Source of the DNA: Pelomyxa schiedti
Taxonomy: Eukaryota; Evosea; Pelobiontida; Pelomyxidae
DNA length: 36,017 nucleotides
Direction: 5' to 3'
Assembly (NCBI GenBank): GCA_020536535.1
Contig: JAHLWZ010000431.1
Location: forward strand, 6,083-42,099
Shown: positions 9,594-20,299 of the stretch, one piece after another
Numbering within the stretch: position 1 is the stretch's first letter
How the letters are laid out: each line of letters starts with the position of its first letter
Notes under the pieces: model-generated
The model's database searches: none
The model's input: only the letters and a program-made list of their open reading frames with translations
Told to the model about the DNA's origin: nothing
Translations under genes and position numbers: made by a program

Positions 9594-11351
9594 ATGGTAG
9601 TTCTACTAACTTCAGATTGTGGCTCTGAAAACCCTGGTCCGATTCCAGGTGCCTCTCTTTTTGATTTCTGTGAACTATTAATCACTAAGATGCAGGAGGC
9701 CCTGGCACGACATGGTTTGGAGGCACTCACGTCGTTCGGGGCGGGCGACTACGTGTCCGAGCTCCATTGCCTCTTTTTGCTTATGGGTGGTGGCTCACCT
9801 GACGAATTCGACATCAACACAATCGGCCTCAACAACAACAACACCTCTGGTTCTTATGCTAACTCACTTCCAGCCTCAAAAAGTGGTCGTTCTGATGCCT
9901 CAGACAACGCCACTGTCACTAATGCAGCAACAAAGTGCTGTTGTGAGGTGGGAGTGATGGAGGAGGAACCACTGCCAGGAAAGGCACTTGGCCTGGTCCT
10001 TCTGAGGTACACCTACAGCAACAACCCTGAAATGTTCAGTCACCAAAGGCCGCATTCAGAATACATGCTGGATGCGTTGTTGGAGAGAGCAAAGAAGTGC
10101 AGTGGTGTGTGTCACAGGTTCATGAACGAGGTGCTGGACAGGGCATGCGATGTGAAGGTTGTTGATGTGGATGTGGATGGTGGCAAGTCGAGGGCTCTGT
10201 TCTGTGCTGGTCACTTCATAAAGGGTTCTCTGCTGTTCAGGGGCCTTGGGATCGAGGAGGATTTCAAAGGGTGTGTGGCTCACATGAGGGCATGTGAGCC
10301 TTATCAATTTGCTTTGGCACTGAACACGATTGGGCTGTGCTATGAAAAAGGGAAAGGTGTGGAAAAAGATGTGGGGAAATCTTTTCAGTTTTACATGATG
10401 GCTGCAGTGAAAGGAGTGCTTATTGCACAGGGAAACGTGGCTATGTGCTTCTGGAATGGGACTGGAGTCGAAATGGACAAAAAAGAGGCTTTTTCGTGGT
10501 TCAAACGGAGCAGTGCTCTCCCAGTTTCATGTTCCAAGCTGTCTCATTGCTACAGAATTGGGGAAGGTGTTGACAAGGACCCCCAGGAGAGCCTGAGGCT
10601 TCTGAAGTTTGCTGCAGAGCAGGGAGTGGCAAACGCGCAGTACAAACTAGCACAACAGACAAGTGACCCAGCTGCAGCTTGGAAGCTGCTGATGTTGGCT
10701 GCGGCACAAGGGTATTCCAATGCACAGTGCGAGGTTGGAAAGGCTCTGCTTAAAGGAAAGGGTGTGGACAAGAATACAGCCGAGGCATCCAGGTACCTAA
10801 GAATGGCAGCTGCACAAGGAAACCACTTTGCATTGGCAAGACTGGCTGCCATGTATCAATACGGTGATGGAGTGCCACTGGATAACTTCGAGGCCTTCAG
10901 GCTGTTCAGCCAGTCTGCAGAGTTGGGCAACCGTGCTGCACAGAGTGAGGTGGGAAGGTGCTACTACACTGGAAGAGGTGTTAATAAGGACTACTCTTTG
11001 GCTGTGCACTGGTTCAGAAAGGGCCTTGCTAATCCAAGGAAGGGAGGCTATGGGATGGCACACAACAGTCTGGCAAGGTGCTTCAGAGACGGACACGGTG
11101 TCGCAAGGGACACAGCTGAGGCATTCAGGCTCTACAGCATGGCGGCTCTGCACGGCAACTTGATCTCTCAGTTCAATGTGGGTGTGTGCCTGGAGAACCA
11201 CGTTGGCACCCCAGCCAAGGACACGAGGGAGGCAATGAGGTGGTACCGCCTGGCTGCTTCCAGGGGGAATACTCCCTCTGTTAGAAGATTAGAAAGCATC
11301 ATAACCAAATCAACTCGACGCGCACAGCAACCACAAGACGATACCATGTGA
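9594..11351 (+). CDS. Sel1-repeat (SLR) protein, 585 aa
   Basis: One open frame runs from ATG 9594 to TGA 11349-11351. After about 200 residues of non-repeat sequence (Asn/Ser-rich near 90-110), some nine to ten Sel1-like repeats run to the C-terminus. Each follows the A-x2-LG-x2-Y-x-G-x-GV-x-D-x3-A pattern, for example LNTIGLCYEKGKGVEKD, GNVAMCFWNGTGVEMD, AQYKLAQQ, LAAMYQYGDGVPLD, VGRCYYTGRGVNKD and FNVGVCLENHVGTPAKD. Sel1 repeats form an alpha-alpha solenoid that scaffolds protein complexes, such as ERAD adaptors and signalling proteins. There is no signal peptide or transmembrane segment, so a soluble scaffold is more likely than an ER SEL1L protein. The exact start is uncertain: a Met near 9690 is an alternative. 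A second Sel1 gene lies at 31472-32880. Confidence 0.88.
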   Translation: MVVLLTSDCGSENPGPIPGASLFDFCELLITKMQEALARHGLEALTSFGAGDYVSELHCLFLLMGGGSPDEFDINTIGLNNNNTSGSYANSLPASKSGRSDASDNATVTNAATKCCCEVGVMEEEPLPGKALGLVLLRYTYSNNPEMFSHQRPHSEYMLDALLERAKKCSGVCHRFMNEVLDRACDVKVVDVDVDGGKSRALFCAGHFIKGSLLFRGLGIEEDFKGCVAHMRACEPYQFALALNTIGLCYEKGKGVEKDVGKSFQFYMMAAVKGVLIAQGNVAMCFWNGTGVEMDKKEAFSWFKRSSALPVSCSKLSHCYRIGEGVDKDPQESLRLLKFAAEQGVANAQYKLAQQTSDPAAAWKLLMLAAAQGYSNAQCEVGKALLKGKGVDKNTAEASRYLRMAAAQGNHFALARLAAMYQYGDGVPLDNFEAFRLFSQSAELGNRAAQSEVGRCYYTGRGVNKDYSLAVHWFRKGLANPRKGGYGMAHNSLARCFRDGHGVARDTAEAFRLYSMAALHGNLISQFNVGVCLENHVGTPAKDTREAMRWYRLAASRGNTPSVRRLESIITKSTRRAQQPQDDTM

Positions 11352-11478
11352 TATAATGTATCCCTCTTTGGCTGACATGATCAAGGCGGAGACTCACTTT
11401 GGCGCATCACCATCTTCTTCAAGATCAGCTCCACCGAAAATGATTGGTCCGAAAAACTTGGTGATAAAGGACTAAAAT

Positions 11479-13496
11479 TTAGTTATTACATTGGTTTTTA
11501 ATCCAAGGGAATCTCATGTCCAAACTGGAGGGCTGGCCAGTGAGCAACACAGCAGTGAAGTTCTCACCGGTCACAACGTCGAGGCAGGACCCAGGCGGCA
11601 CCCACGGCACAACCCCTGGAGCTTCCACTGACTTGCACATTCTGACGCCACACTCGAAGCTGGGGCAATATCCCCACGTGAACACGTCCCCCCAGCGCGT
11701 CAGCGCAGCATAGTGTTGTTTCGGCGACGAGTAGTCCGCAGCAGCACACACCTTGCACAGTGATGATGAATCGTTGTGAAGCAGTTGTTCATCTCCGGAA
11801 GATGGTGGTGGTGCGGTTGCCGTTGCTGCGAATGGGGGGTACCTCTTCTCGCTGCCGAGTTTGCTGTGGGTAACCTCCACCACACCGTGTGATGTCAACC
11901 ACAGGGAGCTGGTGTGGCCGTCGGCAGCGCGCAGCACTCTCTCGCCGTCGCGGAGGCTGTGGCTGAAGAGGTTCCCGCCTTCGGATAGTTTTTGGGCACC
12001 GCCGGACTTCATTATCAGGGTCGCTGTGCCCCATGCTCCGATTCCCAGGCTCTTAACGCCGGTGGTGACTCGCCGCATGCGGCCCTGCGGTGGATTGAGT
12101 GTTGGCGGGAAAAAAGGGGGAGTTACATCGTTATGTTCTCCTGATTGCCATACAGTGCCATCCTCTGTGAGAACAACAGTATGAAACGATCTCATCTCCA
12201 GCTGTTTCACATTGGAAAATCTCAGCTGCGTGAAGAAAGGGTATTAATAAAAGCTGAATAAGAGAACAAACAACCTGCATTATTGACAAAGGTTGACGTG
12301 CCGAGCAGAATGCCTTTTTGTTTGAATCAACTAACCCTATCGTCAATAGAAATCAGTATTGTAACTGTTCGGAGTTTGGCTGGATACCAACCAAAAGAGT
12401 GATGAGAACACGAAATTTGTCTCGGAGGCCATTTGAACGTTGATGGAAGGAGGGAGCTGATATCCTTTGGCGCATCCCCTTTGAAATCTTCACACTCATT
12501 AAATTTATTAAATTAATTGTATTATGCTTTATCTCCAAACTCACCTATCTTCAAATCACCCCAAAAGAAAAGTTGTCTTTCTGTTGTCGCAACAACCATG
12601 TGATACTGTCCGGCTCCCATCATGATTACCTTAATTATTTTCCCCCACCCCAATCCATCCAAGGAGGTTAAAAATAAATGCAACTTGTTACCGCTTGAAT
12701 ACCTTGGTGTTTCCAAGTGGTGACACAGGAGAAGAGGTGTCCTCCTCTGATGGTTTTCCGAGTCTGAAACTTGAACCTCGTCCAAAAGTGAATAAAAATC
12801 TGATTTCCAAAGGGGAGTTAGGACGATAAATTCGGGAGGAAGGCAATTGTGTGGCAGCACACACCCGGGCATTCTCGGGACCCACACAGGTCTTTCCACC
12901 AAATCCCGCAACGCATCCCTTGGTGTCACTGCCATCACATTCCCATTTTCCCTGCCTCCTTCTTGTTCTCGTTGATGCGATGGGTCACCATCGCCTCGGT
13001 TTGTGGCTGTGGTGGCCGGTGGCAACAGCGAGGGAGCTGCTTCTACCCTGGACCATTCATCATCATCACCATCCTCCTCGCTGTCATCGGCTTCGTCGTG
13101 TCCACCACGGGCTGCGGCTGCCGTACCATCTCCGCCACCACCCCCGTTGTTGTTGTTGATGCTGTTGTTGTTGTTGTTTTGTTGCTCGAGCAACACGGAC
13201 CAGAGCGACGACGTTGGGCTCGCGGCGAGGTCGGCCACGCGACGGCACGTGCACAAGAGTGACACGAAGTCGGAGCCAGAGCCTGGCCTGAAAGCAGCTG
13301 CGAGAATCGCGATGAGCGCCGGGTCCGGCAGTGTCGAAAACGACGCCGTTGTTGCTGTAGTTGTTGTTGCTGTGGTAGGCGGTGGTTGTTCTTCAGGCCG
13401 TGCGGTAGTGTGCGCCTGTGTGTCGGCTGGTACAATGGGTGCACCCGACCACAGGCGTGACAGGAGGTCCACGGTGCAACGATAGACGTACGACAT
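11479..13496 (-). CDS. F-box/RCC1-repeat protein, copy A
   Basis: The start is taken at the Met conserved among paralogues (MSYVYRCTVDLLSRLWS, 13494-13496); an in-frame ATG 36 bases upstream (13530-13532) is possible. An F-box-like segment is FSTLPDPALIAILAAAF followed by FVSLLCTCRRVADLA and SLW. A long Asn/Gly/Asp linker, VTPRDALRDLVERPVWVPR, and RCC1-type blades follow: FLFTFGRGSSFRLGK, GAGQYHMVVATTERQLFFWG, FHTVVLTEDGTVWQ, YAALTRWGDVFTWG and VVTGENFTAVLL. Comparison with paralogues places introns after MPG, after LGNTK, after DLKI (donor about 12533), after HHSFG and before LRFSNVKQ. The family link suggests a substrate-recognition subunit of an SCF ubiquitin ligase, or a chromatin/GTPase-linked propeller; partner binding is inference. 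This copy stands apart from the other four, which lie 5 kb away. Confidence 0.82.
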
Positions 13497-13532
13497 TCTA
13501 CGTTTAAACAAAGTTTCACCAGTTGTTCTCAT

Positions 13533-13808
13533 AAGGCAGCACTAAGTGGCTGAAGAAAATAATCACCAGACGACCGGACGCTGTCATTTTCGTTATCGTC
13601 GCTCGGGATCGGCGGTCTGGTGTTTCTTTATTCCGCCAAGTGCCCTTTCTCCGACGTACCTTTCGGAGCACAATAACAACAATCATCCCCACCACTCAGC
13701 CACTGAAATTGCTATTGAAAATACCAATTTCAATAATATTATTGTTTATGCAGTTTTGTTGAAGTGGCACGTCGTGTGTCCCGTTCATCAATCTGGAGTG
13801 TATCACAA
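13533..13808. other. Intergenic gap between F-box/RCC1 copy A and the kinase gene 3' end
   Basis: These 276 bp hold the upstream region of copy A and the 3' flank of the kinase gene. A plus-strand open frame crosses it, but it lacks an ATG start and resembles nothing. There is A/T-rich sequence at 13700-13745 and no other feature I can support. Confidence 0.4.
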
Positions 13809-16800
13809 CTACAACCTCGTGGAGGAAGCAGAGATGGATGCAATGGTTGGTGAGAGTGACGACAACCACTGTGTGATGCCGACACTGACTTGGTCCTGCA
13901 TGATCCCATAACCTGATCCTGATGCCGAGGAGAGGAGGGCAATGGCGGCAGATGTGCAACAACAGTGCAGAACCTGCATGATCACTGTGAATGGCACCCG
14001 GTTTATCTCTTTTTGGTATTAGTGTTGGGTCGTTGTATTGTGATTTGTGTTGGGTTCACACACCACAAATCGAGAGGCATGACTGAACAATGAGGAGCAG
14101 GAGGTCTGGTGCGGTGCCAAGTGCAATTACTGCAGCCAAATTGGCATTGGGTGGTGCCACCAGTGAGAGAAACAGTGAGTTTGGTGAGTGGACAAGGTTC
14201 TTCACTACGTTGATGCAGGCTGTCCTCCTGCTCAGGCAGTGAGCAACAGTTGATTCTGTGGCCTCATGGCAGAGCCTGTTCACCTCTGCGGTTGTGGTGT
14301 AGTTTTGGGGGTGTGAAGTGATGACTGAACACTAACCTGCAACATCGGGAACCGGAAGTGACTTCTCCTGCTCCATGAGGAACATTGTCTGTTTTGCTGG
14401 AGGCAATTTGTGGAAGGAAGAGTCAACAATTTTCCCACAGATCATTTCAGTGGTCAGAACCCCAAAGCTCCAAACATCTCCTTTGTTTGTTGTGTGGTGG
14501 GTAATAAAGGAAATGGAGAACAAAACAAACCTTTTGATGTGTAATGCTTGGTGAACATCTGAGGGGACATGTAAACCAGTGTTCCTGGTCTATGGGTGCG
14601 GGTCTGTTGCACATTTGAAATAACTTGACTGGTTGTCCCACATGAGACACCTTTTTTGACTTGACATTAGCGTTGAAACACCAGGGAAGAAATGGATGTA
14701 ATAATACCAAAATCACAGATTTTTGGTGTTCCCTCAGCATCCAAAAGGATGTTGTTGCTACTCAGGTCTTGGTGCATATATTTTTGTCTGTGTCACAGCC
14801 AGAGGAAAGAGGATTTTTATGACATTCATGGTAGAGAGTGAGAGAAAGACCTGTGAAGGGCATCCATTCCTTTGGCAACACCAAGTGCGATGGCTGTGAC
14901 TTCTTGGAACTTCAACTTTCTCTGTTTTTCCTTGAAGTTGAAAAATGGGGGGAAAATGTAAAAAAACCCTTGCCTTGGCAAGGAGCTGTCTGAGACTGCA
15001 ACACATAAGTTCAGACACAATAAGAACTTTCCCTGATCCCGTTGTACATGTTCCAATGCACTCAACAATGTTGGGATGCCTCAAACCTCCCACAATCTGT
15101 ACCGTTTTTTTTTTGTTTGATTGTTATTTTATTTCAACAAACCTCAGCTTCAAGCCTGAAACGGTCAATGTTGTAGGTTGACAGGATGGCATCGTGAAGT
15201 GACTTAACTGCAACATCCCTTGATGAAAGAAGTGTGCCTTTGAACACAGTGCCATAGCTCCCTGTTCCCAATTGTGACGAAATCTTGAGGTCTCTTTCTT
15301 GGATAGGCATCATTGGTGCGATTCTGACCATCACCTTCATTTGTGGTTCTGGATGTGTGTGAGATCGTCTCTGGGGTGGTTATGAGAAAACCTGAGCGAA
15401 GCAGAAGGTGTGACAATGTTGAAGATGTTCCAGAGAGGGTGATTTCAGTTGTCTCCTCCGAATTTGGGTTGTGTACAACAACAGATACAACTTGGTGGTT
15501 TTCAGCAACTCCAAACCGCTTTTCAATTTCCATTTTCACAATCTTTTCATTGTTTTTTTATTGTTTTGTTAATGTGAGTGAGATAATGTGTTAATGTGTG
15601 AAGTTGGAACAAAACCTTATCAAAGGGGCACAGACTGCAGAAGGAATCTTGAAATGTGATGTTGGGTTTCTCCAAAGTGACTAAAGCATCCTTCATTGTA
15701 GTGTTGTTCTCTCTTTGGTTTGTCGCTGGTTGGAAAGTGGATTTAACCCAAGACCCCTGTTGAATGTGCTTCAGAACGTGGTCAAGGCCTTGATTGTTGT
15801 GTCAGTATCTTTTATGTACTCTAATTCAAAAACAGTCAAACTTCTTGCGCACATTCCTCTTGCTTTTTTAACTCCTCAGCTTGAAGTCTCATCACTTTTT
15901 TTTGTGGTTTGTTTGGTAAGAAAACGAATTGGTGCCATCATACATTCTGTTTGTTCATCCAGTTTCTGTTGAATGATGGTTTTTTCTGTTTGCAACCTTC
16001 GCAATTCCTCCTGGTGATATACCCATTAAATTACTTTGAAAGAAGAGAAAGAAACCTCCATCAGTGGGTCACCACATCCCATGTGATGGCGGAATCCCCT
16101 ATTTCCATGTTCTTGGAAAACACCACTTGTCACAGTGCCTTCGAACTTGGATGTTGTTGATGAACTGTCATGGCTCTTAACTGTGGCAATACCTTGGCCC
16201 ACATCATCATCTGCAAATGTGCCAGTGAATTTGTCACCATTTGGCCACGTCATTGTGCCCGACTTGATTGCACCCATCTCCCAAACACCATCAACCACTG
16301 TCCCATCACATGCCTGCATCCTTTCTCCTTCACCGTTCTCCTTGCCATACAGCCACTCGCCCTCGTACCTGTCACCGTTTGCCCACAGCCTCACACCCCA
16401 ACCCTGGAACTTGCCATCCACCCACTCCCCGGCGTAACTGCTGTTGTCATCAAACAGCATTCTCCCATTCCCACTCTTATTGCCGTGATAAAACATGCCA
16501 TGATAGATGCCACCCGAGCCGTAGCCCGTGCCACAGGTCGTTCTCCCACTCTCCCTCATACAGCACTTGCCCGCTGCCCGCTCCTTCCCTTTGCACACCC
16601 CACCCATGCATGTCGTGCCGGTTCTTTTTCTCGTTCCACACCCACTCGCCCTCCCTGACATCGTTGTCGCCGTCGCCGTCGTCCTTGTTGGGGTGCCACG
16701 TCCCCCTGGCCCACCTGTTGTGCCTCCACAGGCCCTCGTACCACGAGGACCCGTCGGCATCGTTCCACAGGCCCCACCCGTCCCTGTAGTAGTTGTGCCA

Positions 16801-17022
16801 CTCGCCGTCGTAGGCCTCCCCGTCGGCCTTCTTGAACACGCCTCGGCCGTGCCACTTGTCGTCTTTCCACTCGCCGGCGTAGGTGTCGCCGCTCGGCCAC
16901 GTGACTGTGCCGCCGCCGTCGCGGCTGTTGTTTACGAGGCGCCCAGTGTACGTTCCATGGGGAAACTTGCGGCCAACAACCATCGTCGCGGTTGCTCCAC
17001 GAGGTGTCGCCGTTGCAGCCAT
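13809..17022 (-). CDS. MORN-repeat / coiled-coil / protein kinase fusion (13 exons)
   Basis: Start ATG at 17020-17022. Exon 1 (16056-17022) encodes about eight MORN repeats such as YAGEWKDDKWHGRG, YDGEW and YEGEWLYGKENGEG. Exons 2-3 (15944-16010, 15842-15894) encode a heptad-like coil (EEELRRLQTEKTII, LMRLQAEELKKQEE). Exons 4-5 are linker. Exons 6-11 encode a Ser/Thr (TKL-like) kinase: glycine loop LGTGSYGTVFKG, VAVK lysine, RHPNIVECIG, catalytic loop HQDLSSNN (HRD Arg replaced by Gln), ICDFG, GTLVYMSPQMF and DVWSFGVLTTEMICG. The C-terminus (exons 12-13) is a hydrophobic helical tail. Exon lengths sum to 846 codons only if one base in the CCC run at 16525-16527 is discounted. MORN repeats usually bind membranes or phospholipids, so a membrane-tethered kinase is a fair inference. 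Splicing and the base insertion need confirmation. Confidence 0.75.
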
Positions 17023-17148
17023 TGTAGTATCTGCCGAGATTCGAGCTGTACCAGAGAGGCAAACCCAAAATGAATTGAGGGGATGTTGTGTGTGCGTTCG
17101 TGCGTGGAGGTAGTCTCTGGGCCCAGACACAAATTCTGAGATAAACCC

Positions 17149-18343
17149 ATGGGCAGTAATCACACCAACGGCACGAACACTCCAACAAGCACAAGACATA
17201 ATCACGGACTCACCATAACCACCCACACCTCCCCGACGGGCCCCCAGCCGCCAGAGGTGGTGAGACAGATATCGGCCGCACGCCAGTGCGTCGCGTTCCT
17301 GTGCGGCACACTTGTCGCAAGGACGAGGGCACGGTCGCCAGGCAGGCTCCTTGCCGTGTCCCCATTGCTGGTCGAGCAGTTTGGCAGGGACTGGGTTGTG
17401 CGCGAGTGCAGGGATGCGGCGTTCACTGTGGATGTGGGCGGCGGGGTCTGTCTGCACTGTATTGTGTGGGTGTCACTTACCCTGGGCGTTGTGGGGTCTG
17501 TGCAGTTTGCCACGGCGGGGCCTGAGAGGTGCCAGCTTGTCGGGTGCGTTGGTTCTTCGAGGGGAACCGGAATGGGTTGGGGTGTGGCACCTGGAGTTGG
17601 GCCCAGTGGTTGCTGCTGCAGGCTGCTGATGACGAGGACACACCGTGACAGCGGTGTGAATTCGGTTGATGTAGTGGATGGAACCCGGCTCGGTGGTGAG
17701 AAACTTGTTCCGTGGTTGTGGACCTTGTGAGCTGCAGGTCAGTTGCAACAGTAGGTGGATTGTTTTGATGGAGGCAAGTGAGATTACATTGTGGAAGCTT
17801 TGGTCTGCCCACGAGCAGGATGGGGCTGACTGTGAGTTGGACACAGAGGAGACCTGCATAAAGATACTGCTAGATACGCATCCCCTCTGTCATACTTTGC
17901 ATGAGAACGACCCCGATGTTCTTCTGATGACTGTGGGCAACTCAGAGGTTTTACTGTGGCACATTGACTTGAAGGAGAGCTTTTGCAAGCGAGCAATAGT
18001 GTTCAAAAGTGATCACATCCCAGTGCCATTTGGTAAAACTGTGCTAGGAGGTGACCCTATCTGTACTGCTCAAAGTGTAGAAGCCGACAAGTTCCACATC
18101 CATAACTCCAGAACCCACCAAACAACAGCCATTAAAGGTGGATTCTACCCTCTGAGTGGGCACCTGTTCTCAGTCTGGAACTCCACTGAAGATTACAACA
18201 AAGTGTTGGTGTTCTGCACTGCTGACCTCATCAGCCCTCTGTACTTTGTTGACTGCTCCACAAGAGGAGCTGACAGAGGGTTCTCACCTGTCTTCTACAA
18301 GCTGAGTTTGTACTGTGGGAAGTTGTCCCTCAAGGAACAGTGA
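17149..18343 (+). pseudogene. DQF/PRCGA-family copy 4, probably frameshifted
   Basis: A first frame opens at ATG 17149 and carries the family-like block ARQCVAFLCGTLVARTRARS and FGRDWVVRECRD, matching copy 2 (REQFLAVCVGALVPRCG, FGRAWVVYVS). It ends at 17730. The rest of the family body reads from about 17680 in the next frame (CNSRWIVLMEASEITLWKLW, then LHENDPDVLLMTVGNSEV and HLFSVWNSTEDY) to a stop at 18341-18343. A single frameshift near 17690 would join the two. An intron from about 17663 to the CTGCAG at 17737 could also bridge them, but the three intact relatives have no intron. I therefore favour a recent pseudogene, with a real spliced gene or a sequencing error as alternatives. It diverges from the MORN-kinase gene across a 126-bp gap. 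Confidence 0.6.
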
Positions 18344-18525
18344 AGCACAGGCAGAAGAAGTATGTACTAGCAGATAGTGTGACTGACACAATTTTGGCTA
18401 TTGTCAACTACCCAAAAGATTGACACTGGCATGGGTGGTCTGTATGTTGGCACTGTGGAAAAAATAACAGAAGTGGACCACCTGGAGCCACTTTCAAACG
18501 TTTACATCTTTTGTTTTCGCTGAGC

Positions 18526-20191
18526 TTAAAGGAGGTCAGTGCGGAGTAACACGGCAGTGAAGTTCTCACCAGTCACAACGTCGAGGCATGACCCAGGTGG
18601 AACCCACGGCACAACTTCTGGACTGACACCACACTCGAAGCTGGGGCACTGCCCCCAGTGAACACGTCGCCATCTCGTGTCAAAGCAGCGTAGTGGTGCT
18701 GCATGGGTTCACAGTAGTCCGCGCCAGCGCACACCTTGCACAGTGCGTCGATGTGGCGCGGGAATCGGAAGTAAGTCATGTCGTGGTCGGGGTTGCTGGG
18801 GTGCACTTCCATCAGGCTCTGTGATGTCAACCACAGCGACGGTATGTTGCCGTCTGCGGCGCGCAGCACTCTCTCGCCGTCGCGGAGGCTGTGGCTGAAG
18901 GTCTGCCCTCCTTCGGCTAGTATTTGGGCACCGCCGGACTTCATTATCAGGGTCACTGTGCCCCATGCTCCGGTTCCCAGGCTCTTAACGCCAGTCGTGA
19001 CTTGCAGCATGTTTTCCTGTTTTCAGTTGATTGGAAATTGGTGATTGGGCAATGACATAACATAGGTTCCCTCATTTGTTTGCCACACAATTCCACCCTC
19101 AGTGAGAATAACAATGTGAAACAATCTCAGCTCCAGCTGTTTCACATTGGAAACGCTCAGCTGGCATCAGTATTAATTATGTTAGCTAACATAAAAGCAG
19201 TATTATGATGAAATGAAGAAACCTGTATTATTGACAAAGGACCACGTGTTGAACAGAACGCCTTTTGGTTTGAATCAATCAATCCTGAGTTCGCAGTCAG
19301 TCTCTTGTGTTTGGTGGATTGGAGACCAACCAAAAGAGTGATGAGAACACGAAATATGTCTCGGAGGCCATTTGAACGTTGATGGAAGGAGTGAGCTTAC
19401 GTCCTTTGGTGCATCCCCTTTGAAATCTTCACACTCATTAAATTAATTTAACGAGGTTGCAGTTACGCGCTCACCAATGTCCAAATCACCCCATAAGAAA
19501 AGTTGTCTTTCTGTTGTCGCAACAACCATGTGATACTGTCCGGCTCCCATCATGATCACCTGAATTATTATTCCCCCCCACCCCAATCCATCCAAGGAGG
19601 TTAAAAACAATGCAACTTGTTACCGCTTGAATACCTTGGTGTTTCCAAGTGGTGACACAGGAGAAGAGGTGTCCTCTGATTGCTTTCCGAGTCTGAACCT
19701 TGAACCTCGGCCAAAAGTGAATAAATATCTGTCCCCGACTTAGAGGAGTAATTTACCAACAACAATAGCACACACCCAGGCCTTCTAGGTACCCACACAG
19801 GTCTTTCCACCAAACGTCGCAGCACATCCCTTGGTGTCACTGCCATTCCATTTCCATTCCAATTGCTGTCCCCAGAGTTTTGGCATTCACTGGTTTCCAC
19901 ACCATTGTCATTGTTGTATTGCTCAAGCAAGACGTACCACAGCGACGACGTGGGGCTAGCGGCGAGGTCCGCAAAGCAACGGCACGTGCACACAAGAGAC
20001 ACAAAGTCAAACCCACACCCGGACCTGAAGGCCGCCGCGAGAATCGCGACGAGCGCAGGCTCGGGCAGCATCGAAAACGACGCCGTAGTCGTTGTCCCCA
20101 TGGTGGTTGTGGGTTTCGTCGCCGTACCGGGAGGCGTTGTAGAGGGCCACAAACTCGACAACAATTCGACGTATCGGATGACACTCGACAT
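18526..20191 (-). pseudogene. F-box/RCC1 copy B, frameshifted near its 3' end
   Basis: The start is the conserved MSSVIRYVELLSSLW (ATG 20189-20191); an upstream in-frame ATG lies at 20219-20221. The F-box-like block FSMLPEPALVAILAAAF, the VTPRDVL block, YLFTFGRGSRFRLGK, GAGQYHMVVATTERQLFLWG and later RCC1 blades are all present, with introns in the positions used by the paralogues. An extra 45-nt intron after TNEGTY would remove an in-frame TGA near 19034. In the last blade, DGDVFT is followed by a lost base (near 18656; TTCACTGGGGGC here against TTCACTTGGGGGC in relatives), giving an early stop at 18573. The conserved end (ENFTAVLL, then stop at 18526-18528) remains readable in another frame. 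A truncated but expressed protein is possible; a young pseudogene is more likely. Confidence 0.7.
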
Positions 20192-20299
20192 TCTTTTCTT
20201 GGAAGCCACGATGGTGCCCATTTCCCTAATTTCTGGTTTTTTTGTTCCTGGTAGTTACAACAGAAGAGGGAACGAGGCCTACTATAACATGTTTTTTCT

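Noticed and set aside
13003-13485. Plus-strand open frame opposite the F-box exon of copy A
   Set aside because: It is antisense to a conserved coding exon, starts without paralogue support and has low-complexity composition produced by the Asn/Gly-coding repeats.
13546-13911. Plus-strand open frame of about 120 codons
   Set aside because: It begins with GTG rather than ATG, shows no domain, and overlaps the antisense of the kinase gene's last exon.
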